From assembly GCA_030737835.1 (NCBI GenBank), contig CM060848.1:15898760-15962759 (forward strand): a DNA stretch of 64,000 nucleotides, written 5' to 3'. This DNA is from Acorus gramineus. Lineage: Eukaryota > Streptophyta > Magnoliopsida > Acorales > Acoraceae. A program made the position numbers and the translations under genes. Shown one piece after another: positions 34,801 to 51,404 of this stretch. The notes below the pieces were generated by a model. It worked only from the letters and a program-made list of their open reading frames with translations. It was not told the origin of the DNA and made no database searches. How positions within the stretch are numbered: position 1 is the first letter of the stretch; the number at the start of each line of letters is the position of its first letter.

Positions 34801-37286
34801 GAGCATTTGATATTTTGCTTTGATTAAATCACTCAACATTATTGAATATCTATTGATCTGAAGTTGCTCTTATATTGATTGCATGCCCATCAATTTTATG
34901 CATAACATTTTAAACACAAAGTAAACATCTGTTCATTGCTCCTTCTTTTGGTGCTTTAGTTGAAAGACATCGTCAAATCCTTGTTTGAGCTTTGGAGCCT
35001 GATGGATACATCTGAAGAAGAGAGGAGACGTTTTGGGAAGGTTGCATGTGTCCTTGGATCCCCAGAAGAAGAAGTCTCTCATTCTGGAATTCTATCACCA
35101 GAAATGATCGAGCAGGTATGACTCAATACATCCAATCCACAGGCATTCTTTCAAAATAAGCACCCAAATCTTTGTTCAGATCCCCTTAATATGTCTGACA
35201 GACCGAAGCAGAAGTTGGGAGGCTGACCAAATTAAAAGCCAGCAGAATGAAAGAACTTGTTCTGAAGAGAAGGTTGGACTTGGAGGAAGTGTGTAGGAGG
35301 GCACACATTGAGCCTGATATGAGCACGGCTCCGGATAAATCCAGTGCAATGATTGATTCAGGTATGGATCTTGTTATCTATGCAGTTGTCATGCTTGGAT
35401 ACTTTGGACATTTAATTCCTGACGATCTTGTCTTTAGGTCTCGTGGATCCATCTGAATTACTTTCCAAAATTGAAGCTCAGATAGCTAGTGCAAAGGAAG
35501 AATCGCTAAATCGGAAAGAGATTCTGGACAGGATTGACAAATGGCTTGCTGCCTGTGAAGAGGAAAATTGGCTTGAAGATTATAACCAGGTAAGCTGCCC
35601 CCACCCTCAATGTATTTAGCTTAATTGTACATGTTAAAAAGCAGAAAATTATTTTGATCCTAAGATATTCTCTGTTTTTCTTCTTTTGTGAATACCAAGA
35701 ACATCCAAAAGCCATTAGAATCTGTTTTTGTCTTCCATTTAAAAAAAAAGGCATATCCTTTTTCTTCCAAGCATTTAGAATATTCCGATAATTGTATCAT
35801 TTTAGTCTCATTTAATGTAATGGTTTTTAAAAATTATATTTAAAATATTGTGGGATTTTCATTTTCCACATAAATTGATGTTAAAAAAGGTTCTGCATAG
35901 TTATTTAGAATGCTGATAGGTTTTATATTAAGCAAAAACTTGTGTCATGGATATTAAAAACAGATTGAACTGTACCAATTGTTTGTTCCTAGTGTCTTGT
36001 AAACACTTGACAGGTTCGAACTGGATTTGATAACATCTCATCTTAATGCTTCCCTATTAAATTCATAACAAGAAAAGAGCAGTGGTTAGTCTGACCAGCC
36101 TTGAAGTTTTAGGTATTAATGTGCAGTCAAATTGATTTTTTAGTTCTTTATGCATGCAATAATTGTAATGTCTATAGAAAATTGGTTGCACAATCACACT
36201 CACATGTCTTTGCATTTGCATTTTGAATGTTATTCGATGAATCAGTCATGAACACATCATTAATGATTAACCTCCATTTTATGTAACTACTAAACATAAG
36301 AAAATTTTCTATAGACACAATTTGTTACCCCTCTGGCTACACTTGTGACATATAATGGTCATTTTGTTTATAAATCATCTCAGTGGTGCATTATACACAA
36401 TGTGTTTCCCTGCTTTGAAAACCATTTTTGGAGTGCAGGATGAGAACCGATACAGTGCTCAAAGAGGTGTCCACCTAAACCTAAAACGCGCAGAACGAGC
36501 AAGGATTACAGTGACTAAGCTTCCAAGTACTTGTTCTCCTCCCATGGAAATCTCATTCATTCATCTTTTATACCTAGTTAGTAGTGGAAATTAAATGAAT
36601 TTAATCTCAGGTATCATAGACAACCTAATGCACAGAACATTCTCATGGGAAGAAGAAAAAAACATGCCTTTCTTATATGATGGGGTGAGCTGCTTCATTG
36701 ATGTTTTGTTCTATTTCTTAGTTTTTAGTCAAATATAAATTTAGATAATTGGCATCACTGATTGCAGGTTCGATTAGTGGCAATTCTGGAGGAATATAAG
36801 CTCAGAAGACAACAGAAAGAAGAGGAGAAAAGACGATATCGAGTACGAGTCACATTTGTTGCTCATAGTTCAAATTCCCCTCCAATTCATTGTTCCACAG
36901 CTAAAACGACATCTCTCATTTATGTTTGGCAGGACCAAAAGAAACTACAGGATCTGCTCCTCACTGAGAAGGAAGCGATGTACGGGTCTAAGCCGAGCCC
37001 GAAGAGGAATAGCAGCTTCAACAGGAAGACATCAAATGGGTACCGTGCAAACGGGAATGGCAATGGATCCATGACTCCAACGCCTCGGCGTGGCTCTGTT
37101 GGCAGTGCAACCCCGGAGCTTCTCACACCACGCTCCCACTCTGGACGCCACAATGGTTACTTCAAAGAGTCGAGAAGACTGTCGACGGCGCCTCTTAATT
37201 TTGTGGCCATATCAAAAGAAGATACCATGTCATATGCATCTGTATCTATCTATGGTTCTGAACAAGGATCCCCACCCCGTGGTTGA
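31888..37286 (+). CDS. 65-kDa microtubule-associated protein, MAP65-6/7 type
   Basis: MAP65 proteins (Ase1/PRC1 family) dimerise through coiled coils and bundle antiparallel microtubules in cortical arrays, spindle and phragmoplast. Eleven exons join in frame: 31888-31953, 32651-32854, 33547-33801, 34372-34587, 34960-35115, 35202-35361, 35438-35589, 36439-36526, 36611-36684, 36768-36842 and 36933-37286, giving 599 residues against about 600 for the family. The first three quarters are long helices rich in Glu, Lys and Leu. The conserved microtubule-binding region lies in exons 8-10, from [10 protein letters not shown] through [16 protein letters not shown] and SWEEE to [11 protein letters not shown]. 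The C-terminal tail is basic and Ser/Pro-rich, with TPTPRRGS and [16 protein letters not shown] looks like a proline-directed kinase site. Wording is closest to Arabidopsis MAP65-6/-7. Intron 10 is 90 nt with no stop in frame, so its retention would add 30 residues. Confidence 0.95.
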
Positions 37287-38767
37287 TCCATTTCGCCCTA
37301 TATGGTACTGTTTGATCATGTCTTCATATCGCCATTTATTGTGCATTAACATATTCATTATTTTTGAAGATTGGTGTGTTTGTTTTGGTGCAGGTTCAAA
37401 TGTACATTATTGTTCAGGCACGGACAGAAACTAACACAGGTTTGGATTTGGTGGGTTTTACATTCTTGTTTGCCTAGTAACATGAGCTAACTTTGATTTA
37501 GCAGCATTGTTGTTGTTTGATGTTTTAGAGTGTAGTTGGCATCAGTGGTGAGAAAACATATTTGGTATAGCTTTAAATCATGCAAGCTTGTTTTGGCTAG
37601 ACTGTGTGTATATATACACCTTCAGTGTGTGACTGACCTTCATTGTCTCTTCTGTTGTACCCCCCCACAATAGTAGTTGGTGCCTGTATGTAAACCTGTG
37701 TATGTCTTCAATCTAGAATCCCAAGTTTGTTTCTTCACTTTGGTTAATGCATTGCCCTTTTTTTTGTCTCTAAATCTTGGGCCTTGTTTGGTACCGGAAT
37801 AGAACTAGGTTGATTAGATTTTTGTTATTTATATTAGTGTTTCAAGTTATTCTGCTTTTTTTTCGCTTCTTTGACAGTTTGTAATATATTCAGGTTAGAC
37901 AAGATCCAGTCTTTTGTTTTTGTTTCACCTCCCACTTGAATAGTTTTTTGAGTTGATTCTGTGCAGCAAAAAAATAGAATAAATCGTGTTCTATACTTCT
38001 ATTCCCTATTTCACCCATCCTGAAAGTAAATGAAAGCTCTCTAGGTCATGCATTTTGAAAATCCTCTATTGTCTCTGGATGGATCCCATAAAAAAAAACG
38101 GTAAAAACCTATAAAAATTGTATCAAAGAAAGAATGTAATTTAAGTTTCCAACAATATCCTACATGATTCAAAATTTTAAAAATGGAATATTTGATCATG
38201 TCAAATTAAACAAATTTAGTGTCAAAAGTACCGTAACAGAAAAACTTTGAATTAGGCCAATTGCTCGTCACATACCAAACATATCCTGTTTTTAGTCGGT
38301 ACATAACTCTTCAGGGCTCGGGTGGGGTGTGACAGATTTATTCATCTTAAATGGCATTTTTCTGTTATTTTCATTGGGAATTGTAAAAGTTACATTTTTG
38401 TTATTTGGTTCATCTTAAATAAAGTGATGATATGTGATAGATAAGGGATATATAAGATTTTATGATTTTTTAAATGAAAAATATACCTTTGAATAAGTGT
38501 GAGAGATGTGTGACTGATTTGATAGATGTAATAATTTTTAGAATGTGTGTGGGAGATTATTTTTATTTATTGACATTGATAAGTTTTAATAAACTATTTC
38601 AACGTTTCTTTATAATAGTTATCATATTTTATCATAGCTTATTCATACATAAGTATCAGGGGGTTATCTGGGAAAATAAACAATGAATAAGGGCTGTTTT
38701 TCAATATTCAAATGGGTAAAGCAATACCAGATGGTCGAGCACGCTATTTTTGCTTATAAATGAGTTT
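37287..38767. other. MAP65 3' flank and AT-rich spacer
   Basis: The first several hundred bases are probably MAP65 3' UTR. A weak pair of inverted termini, CCTTGTTTGGTA near 37790 and TACCAAACATATCC near 38275, may mark an old MITE of about 500 bp, but no target duplication is visible. Confidence 0.4.
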
Positions 38768-38997
38768 CCTTGGGAGGGGTTTATCTTTCTTTGTTTTTTC
38801 TTTTTAGTAGGAAATACTCCCTATCGAGAGAAACAGGGTTACTAAGCCTTTAACAGCCAGCCCTAGAGGGCAGTAGTTGCTAGTCCTGAGGACTAAATCA
38901 TTTTTTCTCTCGTCCTTCACCCGATAGGAATCGAGGACGTGATCGGGAGGGTGTTCCTATCACCATGCTAAGCATGCAGAACCCTTGGGAGGGGTTT
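38768..38997 (-). mobile_element. tRNA-related SINE (38783-38982) with 15-bp target duplication
   Basis: CCTTGGGAGGGGTTT is repeated exactly at 38768-38782 and 38983-38997. The 200 bp between them, read on the minus strand, begins GTTCTGCATGC. It contains TAGCATGGTG (box A-like, 38961-38970) and CCTCGATTCC (box B-like, 38928-38937), and ends in an A-rich tail (ACTAAAAAGAAAAAACAAAG). A polymerase III promoter-like head, an A-rich tail and a long exact target duplication define a SINE. The exact duplication suggests a fairly recent insertion. Confidence 0.8.
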
Positions 38998-39832
38998 CAG
39001 TCCCAATTCAAGTTTCATATGCGTTAATAGAAAATCAATAGAACATATACTTACATTAACGATGTATATGCTTTAATATAAATTTTTAACATTTTTTATA
39101 AATGTATCCATATAATTCATTGGAGTACATGTTTTATTTTTTTTTATAAAAACATGTATTTAATTAGATGATGTATATTATTTTTAAAAAATTTAAAATA
39201 CATATAGATTGGAATTGAGGCTGAAAAAAAGATTGAATGTAATTATCCTTTCACTTTTATTTACTTGTCATCCCATTTTCTTAATTGAGTTAGCCCAAAA
39301 CTGCAAGAACAGAAATCAAAATCAATAACCATGCAACATCCAAATGGCATCTAATGCATAAAATGATCATCATCATTTTTATAGATCGAACATGTTGTGA
39401 ATTTTTTAAAATATATATTTATCTAAAATACGGCTTTCACAAAAAGCACAAAAAAATGAATTACATACTCAAATAAATTGAATTACATACTCAAATAAAT
39501 TGAATTATATTTTTTTTTTACATTTTCTTTAATAGAGTATTTACTTTCAACTGCATTAGCACAGTGGAAATGATTGCAGGAATGAATGTTCAACACCTTA
39601 TATTACGTGTTATAATTAAAAAAATAACAACTATAAATTATAGAGAACACAAGTTCATTTATTCAAGTATAAATCATCATTATAGAGAGTACAGGCACCT
39701 TGATTTCCAACTCTTCCAACCTCAAACATGAGTTTGAGAAACAAATGCATCTTCATGCCCCCCAACATCAACATCTCACAAAATTGGGCTGAAGAACTTA
39801 TAATAATTTAATCGAATTCTTAGGCTGGATAC
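38998..39832. other. Intergenic AT-rich DNA
   Basis: A clear copy of the AT-rich dispersed repeat lies about 39045-39240, with the phrases TTTATAAAAACATGTATTTAA and TTGGAATTGAGGCTGAAAAA. A 20-base unit ATTGAATTACATACTCAAAT is repeated near 39456-39500. The rest is the 3' flank of the minus-strand gene. Confidence 0.45.
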
Positions 39833-41267
39833 TCAAGAATCAAACTTACACTGCTGAAATATCTGAAACACATTGCTTGTTGAAGGACTTGTAGTGGAAT
39901 GTGGAGCTGCGCGACTGCGCGGATGGGTGTGGTGCCTCTTGCTTGCGGCTTGCACGGGTGGCTGCTCCTCCTCCACGCCTTCTTCATTGACCATTAACGA
40001 CTCTGATCTCTTCCTCAGTCCCTCTGGAAGCCGTTCTTTCCATACTCTTCCACCCTTGTAGCACAAAAGATCATCAGCAAAAACAAAAATGTAAGCCATT
40101 CAGGCCATCCAATGCAAAGATCCGTTTTCAATGAAGTGTCTTAGGATCATCAATTATGCTCTATTCAAAAGAACCATCATTAGAAAGCCAAAAAAAAAAA
40201 TTTGGATCAACTATAGTTTTCCCCATTTAAGTAGATCCACTAAACTGCAATACACATGAGAGGACTAAATACTAAACAAGGAGATTTGGAGATTCATTCT
40301 GTCTCAAGGGACCTCCCTCCACTGTTATTAGTGTTATATATTGCAGACTCTTTGTTCCATGTGGGAAATACCAAATCCAAAAGATGGCGAAAGAATACAA
40401 GACTGAGAGGAAAAAAGAAACATGTTTGTTGTTTGTTATGTTCAAAGAATTAGAAGAATATGCCCCTAATAGACAAGAGAGAGATGCACATATTCAAAAC
40501 TATAACTACATTCACAAATGTAAAAGTGAATAACAATTAAACAAAAAATCATCTAATTCTCCTCTCTGTGTAAAACTATTTTATGTTAAGATAAAGCTAT
40601 AGGTGAACAATAATATGTACTCTTCATTGTTCACCAACTATACTGTTCCACTAAATCAAGTTCACCTGAATGGCCCCTCACTGAAAACCACCTTACAAAA
40701 ATCAAGAATCTGAACAGTTTGGGATCAGTTTTATAAACCCCAAAACAGAAACAAACAACAACAATTGGGTGGTGATACATAAAAAAACAGATCAAACAAA
40801 AGCTTACATTGAGAACAGAAGATTTGGGCATCGGGCATTTCGCAGGACGATCGTCCTCCGGCGGCTCCAACGGATGCTCTATCGGCTTAAAGTTCACATT
40901 GAACTCCTCAACATGGCTTCCCAAACCATCATTTTTGGTCACTCCACTCTCCTCCTCCTGATATCATGCAAAACCCAATACACAGAGAAGAAGATATCCT
41001 CAAAAGTCAATAGACCCATATGAGATTTCAAGCTAAAAATGACAAAAACAAAGAACCCATATCAAAATAAACAAAAAAAAAAAGGGGGTGGGGGAAGGAA
41101 TTACTAGTCCATCCTTGGTTGTGAGACCCATAAAAACACAAGTTTTCACAAGGAACCCAAAAAGAACAAAGGAAAAGAAGATCAGTGAGTGGAGTGAGTG
41201 TTACCAGCGGAAAGAAGGGGTGGGGCCTGATGAGTCCTGAAAACCGAGAAAAGATTCCCACCACCAT
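39833..41267 (-). CDS. Small conserved plant protein of unknown function
   Basis: Three exons on the minus strand join in frame: 41267-41205, 40957-40808 and 40054-39833, coding for 144 residues. The start MVVGIFSRFS, the central block VNFKPIEHPLEPPEDDRPAKCPMP and the third-exon start GGRVWKERL resemble, from memory, a short plant-specific family that begins MVxGxxSRFS and contains FKPVEHPxEPxDxDxPxxCPxPE and GRxWKE. No enzymatic motif, signal peptide or membrane segment is visible. The C-terminal third is basic and Ser/Pro/His-rich and probably disordered. The protein may be a cytosolic or nuclear adaptor, but I assign no function. The intron phases are both 0. Confidence 0.8.
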
Positions 41268-42753
41268 TTCTTTATGTAACTCTCTCTATTAAATCTGATG
41301 AAAAATCACTGGTGCACTTTTGCTTTTGCTTGTAGTATGGGTTTTTCTTTGTGTGTTTCAGAGGTGATGATGATGATTGTATTGAATTGGTTGTTGTGGT
41401 GGCCTTCAATATATTTTTGTCATTTTGTGGAGTTTTTGAAAATCACAACGGATACTTTGTTTGTTGTGTGTGTGTGTGTGGGACTGTCGAATGAAGATAT
41501 CTAGGACCCGCAAAGATGTTCTTTTCAAAAACAGCTGTCACTTTTAGAAGGAACAAAACATATTGTTGTGGGCTTGTGGCCGGCTGTTTGTCTCATGAAC
41601 AGTCAGGTAGTGTTTGGATGTGTGATGTCAATGCTTGCGTTACTTGCCTTATAAATACGCGGCGTCTCATATTACAGCTGATATATAGACGCGTTAAAAA
41701 TACCGTGAAACACATTAAGCATCGTATTTGGTTCCAGTCTTCACGTTTCGAGCACTACACGAGTACAGATTATCATTATACCCCTCGTTTATATGTGCCA
41801 CACCCCTCTCCCTCTTGCAAATCCACCAAAAGATAATGGGTATACTAGTATTTTACATTGGTTGGTCTTGTGTTCTGTGTTATTGAAAGCATTGTTTTGA
41901 GGTGTTGTTTGACGCCATTATTTAACACGGTCAAAGTGGGGCATGGGGTCCCCACCTCATATGCACTCGCAACACCTATCCAAACGGTGTTTAAATAGTT
42001 AACTCTCATTAAAAAAAAAAAATCTTTTCGAAAGAATGAATATAAAAACAAATGATTTAAAATTTTATCTTTTTTTATAGAATGTAAATGATTTTTAATT
42101 GATGTTTATAATTCGTTTTGCAGATGAGAGTGGACGTAATATTTTTCACATTATATATGATGTGTTGAGTTCTTTGTAATCTACTCTCCAATTTAAAAAA
42201 AATGAGGAGGGGGGGGGGGGGGGAGGGTGTTGTTGAAAATGCATGGGGTCTAACACTATGAAAAATCTAGGGACATTTAGAAGAAAAAAAATTAAATTAA
42301 ACCTGCGAGATTGGATACAATGAATTTTGATTCGAAATATGTTCTGGGTACATATTGTTTTAAAAAAATATCTTTTTTATTTTTAAAATATATTAGTGTA
42401 TTTCAATGTATACTTCATTTTTTCATAACAATATGTATTTTAATAGTTAAGTGTATATTTTTTAAAATAGAAAATCAATTAAGACGGTAAAAGGGTTGAA
42501 CATATCATTTTAATTAAAAATTAGAGCGTTGATAACTTAGTCCATTTTGCCACTTCTGCGGCCCCATATACTGCGGTATCACAATATATGAGATTGTAAT
42601 ATTTTTCATAATATATATTTTGATTTATATAATAATATGTATTTTAATAAATAAATAAATATTTTTTAAAAAATCAATGATAGTTGTGGATGGGATTACA
42701 CATGAACATAATTTTCCTAAAAATTAAAACGTAGATAGAGAAAACATGAAAAA
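41268..42753. other. Intergenic DNA between divergent genes
   Basis: The first few hundred bases upstream of the minus-strand gene hold its promoter. A run of 15 G lies at 42209-42223. AT-rich repeat-like copies lie at 42340-42700, sharing CATAACAATATGTATTTTAAT-type words. No gene is supported. Confidence 0.45.
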
Positions 42754-42971
42754 GCGTTTGGTTGCACGATTGAACAGCTTTTATATTTGTAGGAAGCTGC
42801 TTCTGCAATTGTGTAACCAAATAGTTTGCTGTAACAGCTTCTTACAGACATATTTCAAATAAATAGTGTTTAAAAACTACTATTTTTAAAAGCTAAAGAA
42901 CAACTTCATGCATAATCAATTTTAAATCTTGTAAAAATCAATTTTACAATTCTGCCACCAAACCAAACGCC
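42754..42971. mobile_element. Short MITE, first of four TIR elements upstream of calmodulin
   Basis: GCGTTTGGTTGCA at 42754 is matched in inverted orientation by ACCAAACCAAACGC ending near 42971. Interior words (AACAGCTTTT, AAGCTGCTTCTG) resemble those of the putative MITEs in NAA40 intron 1 and COX11 intron 2. No clear target duplication. Confidence 0.55.
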
Positions 42972-43015
42972 GCCGAACAAACTCGGAGCACATCAGGGCA
43001 GCCCAATATTTTAAT

Positions 43016-43793
43016 GGATTAAATCCATAAAACCCCCGGTATACTCGATTTATAATTTACGTAACCCCTTACCGTCACTTTAGTTAACCCATTGTTCAGT
43101 TAATCTAACCCAAGCACGTAAATTACTATTATACCCTTATTCAATGACTATTACTTCTTTTTTCACTAAAATCATCTGACATATCCATGGCTCCACGACA
43201 TCCAAAGAATGCATTTTGTATTTTTGTTTCTTTGTTTGGTCGTTTGAATGATGATGATGTTTCATTGTCTTGGGACTTTATCATTTTTGGTTTATTCTAA
43301 CAAGCATCGATGTGATTATCATTTTTTGTTTATTCTAACAAGCATCGATGTTGTTTGAGGCATGATGAATTAAAATCTTCAATTGGGAAAGAACAAACCC
43401 AATGAAAGCAATTAGAAAAATGAATGTACTGGTGAACAAAAATGGTTTCTCTGTGAATGAGATCGTGTGTGGGGTGGCTTTTTGAAAGCTTCAAAACCCC
43501 CAACAACAGTAAAAAAAAATCAGACGGTGGGAGGAAGGGACATAAATTCCAGTGCATTGTTGAAGAAAAGGGTAATTTGGTCATTATCAGGGACTGATTT
43601 GGATTTTTTTCAAAATTTCAGGGGGTTACATGGATACAATAACTCGGTTCACGGTTAAGTAACAGTATATTCTCATTATATTCTTCAAAAATAAACAGTA
43701 TTTTAACTCAGGGAGCTATTTGCTTAACCAAAGTAAAAAATTAGAGAGTTATATGGATTTTCAGAAAAAACAAGGGGGATATGGATATTAACC
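43016..43793. mobile_element. TIR element of about 780 bp
   Basis: The left end GGATTAAATCCATAAAACCC and the right end, read on the minus strand as GGTTAATATCCATATCCCCC, are inverted repeats with a handful of differences. No transposase-like reading frame is present. The target duplication could not be read with confidence, so the superfamily is open. Confidence 0.6.
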
Positions 43794-43798
43794 AACTT

Positions 43799-44249
43799 TC
43801 AGCCTCCGTTTGTTTTGAGAATAAGTCCCCGGATAACCTCGGATAAGGGATAAAGGGTATTTAGAAACCCCGGATAACCCCTGATAAAGTATGCCAGAAT
43901 AAACTGGTATAAAGTGATATATGGATTTTAACCAACCCCTGTAATTAAAGTTATCATAGGTTATCCCCCCCAAAAAATATGTGAGGTCCACTGTCAAATC
44001 AATTGTTATAACCTCTTATAAATCATCTGTCAAATCAATTATCATTATTTTTTCACCTTTTATAAATCTTTATCCATACTTTATTCACATTTTACTCAAA
44101 CAACAAAATATTTATTCTTACGTTTATCAACGAGAATAATTCAAAATACAATCAAACATAAAATCGCTTTATTCTTATTTATACTCACTTATGCTTTGAT
44201 AAATGTATATCAAAGAATAAATCATATTCTTGTTCCAAACGGGGTCAGG
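43799..44249. mobile_element. Probable TIR element of about 450 bp
   Basis: CAGCCTCCGTTTGTTTTGAG at the left and, on the minus strand from the right, CTGACCCCGTTTGGAACAAG are related inverted termini. The interior is rich in the words GGATAA and TTATCC. There is no coding capacity, and exact ends are uncertain. Confidence 0.55.
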
Positions 44250-44271
44250 ATTTATATACATTTATTCCTAT

Positions 44272-45258
44272 TTTAAGAAAGGGCGCCGATATTTCCACTC
44301 ATACACTTCTTCAACTCACCCCTTTCAAAATATAAAAATGTGATTTTTCTAAGAGGTGAACCCACCCGATCTATTCAATTTTATAAAGTCATCCATTACG
44401 TCACAGATCGACATCATATAGTCGAACTGGTCACAGAAACCTAAGCCCTCTCTGCGACCCATTTGACTTTGTGTAGTCGTCAGTTATATACTCCGTTCGA
44501 CATCGCAGAGTCGAACATGTCACAGAAACCTAACGCTCTCATATGACCCATTCGACTCTGTGAAATCGTTAAGTAAAACATTTATGCAAAGATGTTCTAA
44601 ACTATTTTATATTTTTATTTAGTAATGATAATTAAAAAAATTATTATATATTATAATTATATCATGATTCAAATCTGGTTGACCCAACAGTTGAATTAAT
44701 GACCCTTGACTCATTTATTTATTTTTGTTCATTGAACGGTTCGATTTTTAAAACATTACCATTATGTCACAGGTTGACATCACATAGTCGAACTGATCCC
44801 AGAGACCTAAGGCCCTCTCTATGGCCCAATCGACTTGTGACATAATGAGCGACATCACAAAGAGATATTCAAACACTATATCATGTGATCTGTCCTTCAT
44901 GATACTGAACAACGCATCATCTTTTAAAGATATTATTTCATTGAGAATGCTATAACACGCGAATACATTATTCAAAACACAAAGTCGAATAGGTCGTAGA
45001 GAGGGCCTTAGGTCTCTATAAGTAGTTCGACTCTGTGTTGTCGACCTGTGAAATAATGAACGACTTCACAAAGTCGAATAGACTATAAAAAGGGCCTTAG
45101 ATCTCTGTGATCAGTTTAACTCTTTGATGTCGACCTGACAACTTTACAAAGTCGAATGGATCAGGATAGAATCATTTTTTTAAAAAACGATGTACTGATT
45201 TTTTAAGAGGGGTGGGTTGAATAACTATGTGCTGGAAATATCGATGCCCTCTAAGAAA
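44272..45258. mobile_element. Mutator-like foldback element (44281-45249) upstream of calmodulin
   Basis: The left end GGGCGCCGATATTTCCA and the minus-strand reading of the right end GGGCATCGATATTTCCA are inverted repeats, and the similarity continues for about 60 bases (TTCAAC[T/C]CACCCCT). Directly outside stand TTTAAGAAA (44272-44280) and TCTAAGAAA (45250-45258), a 9-base duplication with one difference, as for Mutator-like elements. The interior holds about five copies of an 80-90 bp unit around GTCGAA..GAGACCTAAGGCCCTCTCT. Three are in + orientation (44399-44485, 44492-44572, 44761-44850) and two inverted (44979-45064, 45065-45141). There is no transposase. The element ends about 330 bp before the calmodulin ATG. 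Confidence 0.85.
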
Positions 45259-45407
45259 ATTCGAAGTCGGGTCGCGTCTTCGGGCCCAGATGTGTCAACA
45301 TCCACAAAAAGGATATACATGTCTTTTCCTCTAATAAATCACCCCAACCGTACGTCAGACGACAGATGTGCACCGTTCGATTCCATCCGCGGTTCTTCCA
45401 GATCATG

Positions 45408-45415
45408 CCACGTGT
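45408..45415 (+). promoter_or_regulatory. G-box/ABRE-like site in calmodulin promoter
   Basis: CCACGTGT contains the ACGT core bound by plant bZIP and bHLH factors and lies 162 bases before the calmodulin ATG. A (CT) run at about 45469-45488 follows and probably belongs to the leader. Functional relevance is inferred from position only. Confidence 0.4.
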
Positions 45416-45540
45416 TCGAGAAAGGTTTCTCCAGCCAATCCAGACCCGCCAGCCTTTCAAAGCCTCCGCTTCTCTCTCTCTCTCTCCATCGTTTTCTGTA
45501 CTAAAATTTCGTCGAATCTCCGATCAATCAAAACCGCTGA

Positions 45541-50471
<4,931 letters not shown>

Positions 50472-51404
50472 CTATGACAAACAAAAAACACAATAGCAGG
50501 CAAACCTGAGGCAGCAGCAGATTCAGCATGAGCGCTTGCTAATTATCCAATTATCTAATGTTTTAGCTGAGACAAACAAAATGTTGATTTGTGTTTTTAC
50601 CATACAATGGGATTATCTGTTTCTTTTCTTTTAATTTTTTTTTTAAATCCTTCCTTTTGCTTTTTATGTGAAAAATTATATTTCATCAGATTTTGACGTG
50701 GCTGTGTTTGGTCTGTTGATTGTTAAAATTACTTGATTGGAAAAAAACTAATATCTTACCATTATTGGGAATATTGTTTGAGTGCCTTAATAGGACTCGT
50801 AAGATTTACTATCTGATATTACAGGTATGGGTAAAATGCATTTGGTTGCACAGAAGTTTTTGAAAAATTGCAGCAACACCCCCACCCCCGCAAGTTTAAA
50901 AACATGTATATAAACCCTTTTCAGTTAAATTTTTCGTTAAGATAAAATATAAATATTTTAAAATTACAATTTTACTCTTTAATTAATATTTTAAATATCT
51001 CAAAAAAACCAATGAATGAATTAACATTGGATTGTATTGTTTTGAAAATATTAATTAATAAAATAATTAACTCTTAAAGTTTATATAGATGTATTTTTTG
51101 TAAGAATTAACTCACAATAATTAATTAAAAAGTAACAACAACATAATAATTTAAAAACTATATTTTTGTTTTATCTTAATGCAAAAACTAACAGTAAGAC
51201 ATGTAAGTGTATATTTTTGGACTTTAAGGATGTAGTGTTTCAGCTGATGTAAAAAACATTAAGGGTCCAAATGCATTTTAACATTTCAACTTATAATATG
51301 TTCATTTTACTTATTACATTTATCTACTAATCTAAAATCCCAATATTATATATATATATATTAGTTAAAAATATTAATCTCAAATTCGAAACCGGGCGGG
51401 ATCG
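50472..51404. other. Calmodulin 3' flank and COX11 upstream region
   Basis: The first 350 bases are probably calmodulin 3' UTR and downstream sequence. Most of the remainder is a TIR element (separate entry). A (TA) run lies at 51346-51361. Confidence 0.5.
50830..51282. mobile_element. MITE between calmodulin and COX11
   Basis: GGTAAAATGCATTTGG (50830-50845) and CCAAATGCATTTTAAC (51267-51282) are inverted repeats with one difference in 16. The interior is AT-rich and non-coding. No target duplication is clear, so the superfamily is open. The right end lies 263 bp before the COX11 ATG, inside its likely promoter. Confidence 0.7.

Noticed and set aside
39450-39500. Possible CRISPR-like short repeats (ATTGAATTACATACTCAAAT)
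   Set aside because: Only two to three adjacent copies without spacers, in plant nuclear DNA; a simple tandem duplication.
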